Below, one piece after another: positions 1 to 6,308 of a DNA stretch of 12,757 nucleotides. Each line of letters starts with the position of its first letter. The first letter of the stretch is position 1. The DNA lies in contig CAYQOG010000024.1 of NCBI GenBank assembly GCA_964419095.1, positions 1-12,757 on the forward strand. The letters run 5' to 3'. Source of the stretch: JAKAVK01 sp964419095 (GTDB lineage: Archaea; Micrarchaeota; Micrarchaeia; Micrarchaeales; CABMGC01). Below the pieces are notes generated by a model. The model had not been told where the DNA came from and searched no databases. It was given only the letters and a program-made list of their open reading frames with translations. A program made the position numbers and the translations under genes.

Positions 1-581
1 CCCAGGCCTATGTAGAGGAGCAATGCGCCTAGCAAGCCGAAGAGCAGGTAGAAGATTGCCCCAGCCTTGATGAGCCCGCTGTTGTTTGAGGAGCCGAGCC
101 TCCAGAATCCCGCTAAGATGAGGATAGCTCCGATGAACGAGAGGAGCGCTCCCAAGGCAAAGAGCCCAAACACTGCAAGCAAGATGCCCACGACGCCAGC
201 TACTGCGCTGAATGATGCAGTCGTTGAACCGCTTATGGATAAGACCCCTGCCAAGCCTGCCAGCGCTGCAAGGAAGAATAGCGCGAGGCCTATCAATTCG
301 AGCAGAGCGCCAAGCGAGCCTATCCCATAGCTCTTATTCGTTGAGGCGAGCATCTTGAACCCGGACCTTATCCAGAGCAGCGCGAGGATTGCGACTGCAA
401 TGCCTATTATCATGACAATTATGAATATTGCGAGGCTTGCGCTTGTTGCCGCGGCAGACGGATTGGACCCGGCAGCCAGAAGGGGCGCGAATCCTGTCAC
501 GTATCCTATCACAGTGACCACGAATCCCACAAGATATACCAGCATCGCTTTCTGAAGTTTCTCTACTCCGGCGTTTGCCAT
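1..581 (-). CDS. DUF973-like polytopic membrane protein (3' end outside the window)
   Basis: An open frame of 193 codons runs from the ATG at 581 off the left edge without a stop. The product is hydrophobic, with about five membrane segments: roughly residues 12-34, 49-72, 88-113, 125-160 and 171-193. Two short polar motifs, FKMLASTNKSYGIGSLG (residues 75-91) and FWRLGSSNNSGLIKAGAI (159-176), resemble the repeated loop pattern of archaeal DUF973 proteins, whose function is unknown. The ATG is preceded by a TATA box about 30 nt upstream, which implies a nearly leaderless transcript. It lies 62 nt downstream of secY on the same strand but appears to have its own promoter. The family call rests on motif memory, while the reading frame itself is secure. 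Confidence 0.75.
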   Translation of the reverse strand, partial: MANAGVEKLQKAMLVYLVGFVVTVIGYVTGFAPLLAAGSNPSAAATSASLAIFIIVMIIGIAVAILALLWIRSGFKMLASTNKSYGIGSLGALLELIGLALFFLAALAGLAGVLSISGSTTASFSAVAGVVGILLAVFGLFALGALLSFIGAILILAGFWRLGSSNNSGLIKAGAIFYLLFGLLGALLLYIGL

Positions 582-610
582 CAGTACCACGATTACCCAT
601 CAATATAAAT

Positions 611-618
611 ATTTATAA
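611..618 (-). promoter_or_regulatory. TATA box for the DUF973-like gene
   Basis: The minus strand reads TTATAAAT preceded by the purine-rich AAAAGC, a good BRE/TATA arrangement. Its centre is about 33 nt upstream of the ATG at 581, placing transcription start around 588-590 and leaving a leader of less than 10 nt. Confidence 0.6.
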
Positions 619-643
619 GCTTTTCTGCTCCGGCACCGCGGGA

Positions 644-2164
644 TCAGGATAGCAGCTTCTCCAGCGCAGGGTACCCTTCAAGCTGGTGCTGGCTCTCGAG
701 CTGCTGGTACAGCGAATACATTATTCCCACCGTGAGAAGCACTCCCATTCCGCTTCCCACGGCTCCGGTAAGATTCGCAAAGGCCGCAAGGAGTCCGACG
801 AATATGCTTCCTAGGACTGTGATTGTGGGTATGTACTTGTTGAGTATGCTCTCTATTATTCGCGGATCCCTCCTGAAGCCCGGGATTTGCCATCCTATGG
901 TTTGCAGCTGCTCGGCAACGTTCTTCGGGTTCTGCCCCGTCATCTCTATGTAGAACTTCCCGAAGATGACGCAGAGGATCACGAGAAGAAGCGTTGATAG
1001 TATGACATGGATCCACTCAGGTATAGCTATGCACGAGTATGCCAGCGTGCAGCTTGAAGCCAGGTTAACTCCCGAAGGGATTGTGGCCCATGGCAGGACC
1101 AATGGGCTTGTCCCTGTCGCAAGGTAGCTGAAATATGCGCTGTAGCCCACTCCCCCATATCCTGCAGGGAATGGATTCTCCGTGAAAGTGTTAAGCGAGA
1201 GCAGATAGATGAGGCCGCCCGTCAGCGTGTTTGTAAGCGCCCCTGTTGAGGAGTATTGCGGGGTGTAATAGCCGAGGAAACCTGCCGCGGCGGAAGTTGC
1301 CGAATAAGGAGCAAGTATGCCTCCAAGCAGAGAGGTCATGGCTATCGTGAGCGAAGTGGCGAATATGACAGGCATGACGCTCGCATAGAGCAGCGAGATT
1401 GGGAGCCTGCCTCCAACGCCCCTGAACTGGCTGAATACCATGGGCAATTCTATCTTTATGTCGTATGCATAGATGCTTACAAGCATGACTATTAGTGCTA
1501 CGAGCAGCGGTCCGAACGCCAAGAGAGCCTGGGGTATCGCTACAGCTCCTGCAGTGCTCAGCTGGTAGAGCGCCGCAGGGAAGAGAACGGTGAGCGTACC
1601 AGCCACTATGCTGTAGGCGACTCCTCCAGCAATGAATAGGTTTATTCCCGAGCTGATTCCGAATTTGTTCATTATCTCGTCAAGGTATATGACTATTATT
1701 GCGCCTACGGCAAGCTCAACAACTACGAAGAGCGTGTATCCCGGATCTATGAAACCCGAAGCGGAGAAAGTGTACGTGTAGAATGCGGCCTCGACAACGG
1801 CGACCAGCATCGCTATGAGCTTCTGTATGCTCTGGAACCGCCCTCGTTGCTCCATGTCGTTGAGGTCGACAGCGAGCACTCCCGATCCCTGCAGCAGCTG
1901 GAGCACTATGCTCGAGAGCACTATCGGCGATATTCCCACCGTTATCAGGGTACCTATCTTCGCTGCGAAGATGACGTTCGCGAGCTGGAAGATCTGCTGC
2001 ACCTGCACCTGCTTTATTCCCAGCGCGGGTATGCTGAATAGGGAGAAGTAGGCGAGCATGACTATCCCGGTCCACATCATCTTCTGCTTGAATGTGAGCG
2101 GGTGCCCCGGCTTTTTCACGCTTGGTATGAATTTTAGTATTGGGTTTAGGAATTCCAGAGCCAC
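644..2164 (-). CDS. secY: Preprotein translocase subunit SecY (Sec61 alpha)
   Basis: This is the pore-forming subunit of the Sec translocon, which exports and inserts proteins across the cytoplasmic membrane with SecE and Sec61beta. Family hallmarks are clear: an amphipathic N-terminus, TM2 with GTLITVGISPIVLSSIVLQL (residues 71-90), the GRFQSIQKLIAM segment (108-119), GRLPISLLYASVMPVIF (252-268) in TM7, the cytosolic GWQIPGFRRDP (424-434) and YIPTITVLGS (444-453) in TM9. At 506 residues it is longer than most archaeal SecY proteins (about 430-480). The excess is mainly in the external TM7-TM8 region (about 285-383), which carries Cys372 and Cys378. The start is a GTG at 2162-2164, set by a GGTGA ribosome-binding site 6 nt upstream. 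It lies 17 nt after the V4R gene, so the two are probably co-transcribed. It is not next to ribosomal-protein genes, unlike the classical spc arrangement. Confidence 0.96.
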   Translation of the reverse strand: MALEFLNPILKFIPSVKKPGHPLTFKQKMMWTGIVMLAYFSLFSIPALGIKQVQVQQIFQLANVIFAAKIGTLITVGISPIVLSSIVLQLLQGSGVLAVDLNDMEQRGRFQSIQKLIAMLVAVVEAAFYTYTFSASGFIDPGYTLFVVVELAVGAIIVIYLDEIMNKFGISSGINLFIAGGVAYSIVAGTLTVLFPAALYQLSTAGAVAIPQALLAFGPLLVALIVMLVSIYAYDIKIELPMVFSQFRGVGGRLPISLLYASVMPVIFATSLTIAMTSLLGGILAPYSATSAAAGFLGYYTPQYSSTGALTNTLTGGLIYLLSLNTFTENPFPAGYGGVGYSAYFSYLATGTSPLVLPWATIPSGVNLASSCTLAYSCIAIPEWIHVILSTLLLVILCVIFGKFYIEMTGQNPKNVAEQLQTIGWQIPGFRRDPRIIESILNKYIPTITVLGSIFVGLLAAFANLTGAVGSGMGVLLTVGIMYSLYQQLESQHQLEGYPALEKLLS

Positions 2165-2170
2165 GAAAGT

Positions 2171-2175
2171 TCACC
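2171..2175 (-). promoter_or_regulatory. Ribosome-binding site setting the GTG start of secY
   Basis: The minus strand reads GGTGA, complementary to the archaeal 16S 3' end, with 6 nt to the GTG at 2162-2164. An ATG at 2175-2177 is out of frame with SecY, so this site favours the GTG start. Confidence 0.7.
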
Positions 2176-2181
2176 ATGATG

Positions 2182-3255
2182 CTATACGGTCATCTCCATG
2201 AAGTACGCTTTCCCATCGCTGATTCCGGACCTTATGCTCGGCTTTGACTGGAAGAGCGTCTCAAGGAAGCCTGAAACGATGGAGCTTGAGAGCCTTACGA
2301 GACCCTCCATTGAGTTATATTGCTTGTATTTAAGCCTTATAACCCTTTTGCCCTTCTGCTCGCGCAGCTCGACTCCATTCAAGTCGAAGTAGCATGCGAC
2401 CTTTCTTATGGGACTTTTCCAGTCGCTCTTGCCATGCATCCTGGCTAGTTTCCCGCCTGCAAGGTAGAGGATGTCCGATGACCCGGGCAGCATCTGACTG
2501 CTCATCAGCGGCATTGAGGGGAGGACGAGATAGTGCATGCTCTCCGAGCTCGTGAGCGGCGATTCGTTAATGGAATCAATCCTCTCCGCTATCGCATTTA
2601 TTACGGCATCGGGATCAGGATTCGCAAGCATTTTCGTATAATCGGGCTCTGTGACAGGCTCTGCAACGAACTGGCAGCGATCCGAATTGGTGTAAATGCA
2701 CATTGGTTCGTGTACCCGTATTCCTGTGCCGAGGTATCCGGATAGGTATCCCGCGATCACGCCGCACTCTATCGAATGCGCAGGCATTCCCAGGATGGTC
2801 CTCCTCTTCCTTGTCATGGAAGTTATCGTTGCGTGCTCAGTTGCAGGATAGTAGAGAACCTTGCCCAGGCCGAGCTTCTCAAGCACGTCAAAGAGCACGT
2901 TTACATTCGTATTGCCGTATCCGTAGACCTGCTTACCCATCGAAAAACCGAAATTGTATCCCAGTCTCCTTGTTGAAGGGGTAAGCGAGAGGACCAGATC
3001 CTGCACATCTATGCCGTTGCCTGAGTGGCCTGCGCTCCCGGTTACAAGATTGGACACGAGGAGCTCCTCGAGGCTCCTTATCGCCCCTGTCTTTACGGCA
3101 GGCTTCGCGGCCCCTTTTTTCTGCACCTTGGCGGCTTTCCTCGCCGCGGGCGCTGCGACTTTTCTAATGGCTCTCTTTTTGCCTGCAGGCTTTGCGGCTG
3201 GGCTGCGCTTCTTTGCAGCCCTTGCCCTTTTCTTTGTCGCCTTTTTGCCTGCCAT
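2182..3255 (-). CDS. V4R-domain sensor protein with histone H1-like basic tail
   Basis: The protein has 357 residues. Residues 1-55 form a low-complexity tail with 16 Lys, 6 Arg and 18 Ala and no acidic residue, like histone H1 C-terminal tails, and it probably binds nucleic acid. Residues about 95-200 match the V4R (4-vinyl reductase) ligand-binding domain: YNFGFSMGK near the start, then ECGVIAGYLSGYLG (163-176) and HEPMCIYTNSDRCQF (182-196). Cys164, Glu183, Cys186 and Cys194 have nearly the spacing of the zinc ligands known in the phenol sensors MopR and PoxR (Cys, then Glu-x2-Cys, then Cys eight residues later). Residues about 258-357 look like a second, degenerate V4R copy (IVSGFL, GKAYF) without the cysteines. 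The ATG at 3255 has a TATA box about 32 nt upstream, so it is near-leaderless. It is the first gene of an operon with secY and is divergent from an ABC transporter. The V4R call is good; a DNA-binding or regulatory role is inferred. Confidence 0.8.
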   Translation of the reverse strand: MAGKKATKKRARAAKKRSPAAKPAGKKRAIRKVAAPAARKAAKVQKKGAAKPAVKTGAIRSLEELLVSNLVTGSAGHSGNGIDVQDLVLSLTPSTRRLGYNFGFSMGKQVYGYGNTNVNVLFDVLEKLGLGKVLYYPATEHATITSMTRKRRTILGMPAHSIECGVIAGYLSGYLGTGIRVHEPMCIYTNSDRCQFVAEPVTEPDYTKMLANPDPDAVINAIAERIDSINESPLTSSESMHYLVLPSMPLMSSQMLPGSSDILYLAGGKLARMHGKSDWKSPIRKVACYFDLNGVELREQKGKRVIRLKYKQYNSMEGLVRLSSSIVSGFLETLFQSKPSIRSGISDGKAYFMEMTV

Positions 3256-3281
3256 AGCAATTCAGATAGTATCCTCTCTAA

Positions 3282-3291
3282 TTATTTATAA
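3282..3291 (-). promoter_or_regulatory. TATA box of the V4R-secY operon
   Basis: The minus strand reads TTATAAATAA, about 32 nt upstream of the ATG at 3255. The predicted transcription start is near 3262, giving a leader of about 7 nt with no Shine-Dalgarno sequence. Confidence 0.65.
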
Positions 3292-3301
3292 TACATCGCA
3301 T

Positions 3302-3336
3302 GTTCCCGAAGGCGCCGGGGATATGGACGTTCCGAA
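3302..3336. promoter_or_regulatory. Possible operator motifs between divergent promoters
   Basis: GTTCCCGAA (3302-3310) and GTTCCGAA (3329-3336) are near-identical half-palindromic motifs, 27 bp apart start to start. They lie between the TATA boxes of the V4R operon and the ABC operon. They are short, so chance cannot be excluded. Confidence 0.25.
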
Positions 3337-3349
3337 TGAGACAGGAAGG

Positions 3350-3357
3350 CTTTTAAC
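3350..3357 (+). promoter_or_regulatory. TATA-like box of the ABC transporter operon
   Basis: CTTTTAAC, preceded by purine-rich AGGAAGG, lies about 28 nt upstream of the ATG at 3382. This predicts a leaderless or nearly leaderless transcript. No Shine-Dalgarno sequence is seen before the ATG. Confidence 0.5.
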
Positions 3358-3381
3358 GATTCTGTGAGTTGAGTCTTATCG

Positions 3382-4989
3382 ATGTCAATCTATGGGACGC
3401 TCATCAACTTGGTTATCGACGCAACATTCTCTTGGGGAAGGATGTTTGCGGCCCTCGGCATCTCCATAGCCTTGGCAGTGGGATTCGGAGTATGGGCTGC
3501 CACGGCGCGCGCCGCGGAGAGGATAATACTCCCGGTCATGGACATACTACAGACCCTGCCGATACTTGCCTTTTTTCCTTTCGTGCTCCTTGTCTTTGCC
3601 CCGGTGACCGTAACGGGAATGGAAAATTATCTCGGGGTCAATGCCGCCGTCATCTTCCTGATAGTCACAAGCATGCTCTGGAACATTGTCTTCGGAGTGT
3701 ACGAGGCGATCCGCTCGATTCCAAAGGAGTTCCTCGAGGTCGCACAGCTCTACCGAATGGGCATCTGGCAGAAATTGAAGCGCATCTTCGTTCCCGCAGC
3801 GCTCCCCAGGATAGTGCAGCAGTCGATACTCTCGTGGTCGATAGGCCTCTTCTACCTTGTCACCAGCGAAATATTCTCCTATGGAACTGCGACATGCTGC
3901 AGCGTGCAGCATGGGATAGGCGCATTCCTGGTGCAGTACTCGCCGAGCATCTCCCCTGCAAACTGGACACCGTATCTGCTTGGCATAGGAGTCTTCATAG
4001 TATTCGTTGTGCTTACAAGATTCCTCTTCTTCAAGCCTCTTGAGGACTATGCAAGCAGGTACACAAGGACAACTGCAAAGGCAACAGCGCCTGCCAGGAT
4101 AGGCACGTTTGTCAATTGGTTCTCCAGAAACCTGGTTGTGCAACCGCTCACTACAATCAGATATGTGGCAACACCGAAGAATCCTGCAGCAACGAAGGGC
4201 ATTGAGCAAAAAGCGACAAAGGCAAGGGAGGGCAGGCCCGTTCCAAGATGGACATATTACATCGTAGTGCTCGCCGTTCTCTCCATACTTTTCACTTATG
4301 CTGCGGTGATAAAGAACGCGATACTTGCAAACGAGTACCAGATACTTGTGGCGCTTGCCTTTTCATTTGCAAGGGTGTGGATTGCGTTTGCCGTGATAAC
4401 CGTCATAGTGCTTCCGCTCTGCGTCTATCTTGTCTTCATATCCAAGCAGAGCTCAAAGTACCTCCTCTTCTTCCAGGTGCTCGCATCGATACCAGGCACC
4501 ATACTCCTTCCGGGAATAGCGATAGCATTGGCCGGATTCCCGTACCATGCAGAGCTTGTCGCATTCGTGATATTCCTGCTCGCAGGCATATGGTATCCCA
4601 TATTCAGCATAATGGGAAGCACCAAGACGATACCTGCAAGTGTAATGGAGGTCAAGGCCCTTTTCAGGATCAGGGGCTGGTCGGCATGGAAGAATTTCTA
4701 TCTCAAGGCGATTGTGCCGGGCTTCATCACAGGCGCATTGACAGGGATAGCCGCCGAATGGAATGCGAGCATAGTTGCGGAATGCTTCACCACCAACGGC
4801 CTTAGCGGCGGCGCCTCGATAAGCTGCGTAGGGACGGGCATAGGAAAACTGCTCGATTCAACCGTGGCGCCTCCAGGAGATATTACACTCCTCCTTGTGG
4901 CGCTTTTAAATCTTGTAGTGATGATATTACTGATAAACACCTTTGTCTGGAAGAGAAGATACAGGAACATCGCGAAGATATACGGATGA
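3382..4989 (+). CDS. Duplicated (fused) permease of an anion-type ABC importer
   Basis: This is a membrane protein of 535 residues made of two tandem BPD_transp_1-type permease domains, about 1-220 and 290-530, joined by a polar basic linker (about 225-288). Each half has an EAA-type loop that docks the ATPase: EAIRSIPKEFLEVAQLYRMG (108-127) with VPAALP following, and STKTIPASVMEVKALFRIRG (413-432) with IVPG following. The layout matches COG4986, the archaeal duplicated permease related to NitT/TauT/SsuC permeases for nitrate, taurine or sulfonates. The substrate here is unknown. Both halves carry cysteine just before a GIG motif (Cys172-Cys173 and Cys482). The ATPase gene starts 4 nt after its stop. 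No substrate-binding protein is encoded in the window. The start is the ATG that lies about 28 nt after the TATA box. Confidence 0.9.
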   Translation: MSIYGTLINLVIDATFSWGRMFAALGISIALAVGFGVWAATARAAERIILPVMDILQTLPILAFFPFVLLVFAPVTVTGMENYLGVNAAVIFLIVTSMLWNIVFGVYEAIRSIPKEFLEVAQLYRMGIWQKLKRIFVPAALPRIVQQSILSWSIGLFYLVTSEIFSYGTATCCSVQHGIGAFLVQYSPSISPANWTPYLLGIGVFIVFVVLTRFLFFKPLEDYASRYTRTTAKATAPARIGTFVNWFSRNLVVQPLTTIRYVATPKNPAATKGIEQKATKAREGRPVPRWTYYIVVLAVLSILFTYAAVIKNAILANEYQILVALAFSFARVWIAFAVITVIVLPLCVYLVFISKQSSKYLLFFQVLASIPGTILLPGIAIALAGFPYHAELVAFVIFLLAGIWYPIFSIMGSTKTIPASVMEVKALFRIRGWSAWKNFYLKAIVPGFITGALTGIAAEWNASIVAECFTTNGLSGGASISCVGTGIGKLLDSTVAPPGDITLLLVALLNLVVMILLINTFVWKRRYRNIAKIYG

Positions 4990-4993
4990 TGAT

Positions 4994-5740
4994 ATGAAGA
5001 TGGTAAGCGTAGACAGGATTTCCTTCTCATTCCCGGGCAGCGACGCGAAGACCATAGGCAATGTGACATTTACCGCTGAGAAAGGCGAATTCGTCACGAT
5101 AATGGGCCAGTCAGGATGCGGCAAGAGCACACTGCTCAGGATAATCGCGGGCCTGATAAAACCGACTTCGGGCAGGGTCTTCTACATGAACAAGGAGGTG
5201 CACGAAACTACGACAGGCATGTCCTTCGTCTTCCAGGACTTTGCGCTTCTGCCGTGGCTTACGAACATAGAGAACGTGAAGCTCGGCCTCTCGCTGATAA
5301 ACATAACGGACAAGGAGAAGACAGACCGTGCGTCGGAGCTGATCGAACGCTTCGGGCTGAACGGGTTCGAGAATTATTATCCCAATGTCCTGAGCGGAGG
5401 GATGAAGCAGAGAGTAGGCATTGCCCGTGCCATAGCTTCGGAGCCGCAGGTACTGCTCATGGACGAGCCTTTCAGCTCGCTCGACGAGCTCACCGCAAAC
5501 GCGATGAGATCCGACATAACCTACATGCTTGAGAACAAGGACATCTCCGTCAACTCGGTGATAATGGTAACGCACAATGTAGAGGAAGCAGTTGAGCTTT
5601 CAGACAGGATTGTGGTCCTCTCGCAAAAGCCGTCCCAGGTGAAGACGATAATAAAGGTCAATATACCAAGGCCGAGGAACAAGAGAGGGAAGGCGTTTCA
5701 GAATATCGTGGACCAGATATACGCGACGCTGGCAAAGTAG
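4994..5740 (+). CDS. ATP-binding subunit of the anion-type ABC importer
   Basis: This 248-residue ABC ATPase of the NitT/TauT/SsuB group powers the permease encoded just upstream. All catalytic motifs are present: Walker A GQSGCGKST (38-46), Q-loop FVFQD with Gln81, signature LSGGMKQR (133-140), Walker B VLLMDEP (153-159), the D-loop SSLDE, and the switch His194 in VTHN. The frame extends upstream to a TTG at 4943 inside the permease gene. The ATG at 4994, just after the permease stop (4987-4989), is a better start because the core fold begins immediately after it. A second in-frame ATG lies at 5000. The C-terminus stops at family core length and lacks the AAA-associated tail that many archaeal relatives carry; a protein with that domain is encoded by the convergent gene whose stop abuts this one. 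Confidence 0.95.
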   Translation: MKMVSVDRISFSFPGSDAKTIGNVTFTAEKGEFVTIMGQSGCGKSTLLRIIAGLIKPTSGRVFYMNKEVHETTTGMSFVFQDFALLPWLTNIENVKLGLSLINITDKEKTDRASELIERFGLNGFENYYPNVLSGGMKQRVGIARAIASEPQVLLMDEPFSSLDELTANAMRSDITYMLENKDISVNSVIMVTHNVEEAVELSDRIVVLSQKPSQVKTIIKVNIPRPRNKRGKAFQNIVDQIYATLAK

Positions 5741-6229
5741 CTACTTCTTATAAGTTGCGAGGCTCCATATGTCGCGCTCCGTGTCGTAATAGAGAAGCTT
5801 GGTCCTGACGCCGAGCCTCAGGAACATCTTCTTCATCAGCGCCTCGTTTGTAGCCTTTTCGCCGTGCAGGCATATTCCTTTCTTCTTCAATTGGTCTATC
5901 AGGCTTTTCGTGCTCATCTCGCTCTCCTTCTTGAGCAGCTCGAGCGCGCTCATGAACGGCTCTATCTTTGCAAGCTTGTCCTTTATCAGCTTCAGGGAGT
6001 TTCCAAAGGTAAGCTCCTCTCCTTCCTTGGTTATCGTTATCGTGGATTCCTCTACCTTTGCAAAGCCGAGCATCTGGCAGGCCTCAACTAGGGGAAAGAG
6101 ATCGTCTATGTGCTCCTCCGTCTCCTCAGCGAGCTGCGAGAACTTTATTGAACCGCCATTCTGCTTTATTATCCCAAGTATTGCCCTAAGCTTGCTTGTC
6201 CCAGACACTAGCGGAAAAATTTGCCCCAT
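5741..6229 (-). CDS. Stand-alone AAA-associated C-terminal domain protein (winged helix)
   Basis: The 162-residue soluble protein matches the AAA-associated C-terminal domain (AAA_assoc_C, PF09821) usually fused to the ATPase of nitrate/taurine-type ABC importers. Residues about 10-75 form a winged-helix-like unit: IKFSQLAEETEEHIDDLFPL (28-47), then EACQMLGFAKVEE (49-61) and a beta wing TITITKEGEEL. A helical part follows (about 80-135), then a final strand pair with LLYYDTERDIWSL (145-157). In fused relatives the domain sits after the ATPase and probably senses a signal or modulates transport. Here it is a separate gene, tail-to-tail with the ATPase gene, and the two stop codons touch. The ATG at 6229 has a TATA-like element about 28 nt upstream and no clear Shine-Dalgarno sequence. 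The family match is made by eye. Confidence 0.75.
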   Translation of the reverse strand: MGQIFPLVSGTSKLRAILGIIKQNGGSIKFSQLAEETEEHIDDLFPLVEACQMLGFAKVEESTITITKEGEELTFGNSLKLIKDKLAKIEPFMSALELLKKESEMSTKSLIDQLKKKGICLHGEKATNEALMKKMFLRLGVRTKLLYYDTERDIWSLATYKK

Positions 6230-6252
6230 ACCTAGTATATATGCATGATAAA

Positions 6253-6260
6253 GCTTTTAA
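6253..6260 (-). promoter_or_regulatory. TATA-like element of the AAA-associated-domain gene
   Basis: The minus strand reads TTAAAAGC about 28 nt upstream of the ATG at 6229, predicting a leaderless transcript. A second candidate, CTTTATCA (about 6246-6253), is slightly closer to the gene. Confidence 0.4.
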
Positions 6261-6274
6261 CGGTAATCCCAACG

Positions 6275-6287
6275 AAAACTTTAAAAA
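6275..6287 (-). terminator. T-rich terminator of the glycosylase-like gene
   Basis: On the minus strand a T5 run and a T4 run (TTTTTAAAGTTTT) begin 22 nt after the stop of the gene at 6309. Archaeal polymerase can terminate at such oligo-T tracts. No strong hairpin is evident. Confidence 0.4.
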
Positions 6288-6308
6288 CGTTGATATATGG
6301 AGACCAGC

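Noticed and set aside
334..603. 89-codon minus-strand frame with an earlier ATG at 600
   Set aside because: Its Arg/Cys-rich product is out of frame with the hydrophobic DUF973-like product, which runs open to the window edge and fits a membrane protein.
3085..3255. Lys/Ala-rich segment as a DNA tandem repeat
   Set aside because: The codons vary and no fixed repeat unit is seen, so it is amino-acid bias of a basic tail and not a nucleotide repeat.
3547..4209. 220-codon minus-strand frame inside the permease gene
   Set aside because: Its product is Cys/Arg/Glu-rich with no domain. The plus strand carries membrane segments and EAA loops.
4943..4993. Upstream TTG start for the ABC ATPase
   Set aside because: It would add 17 polar residues translated from inside the permease gene. 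The ATG at 4994 follows the permease stop directly and fits the usual domain start.
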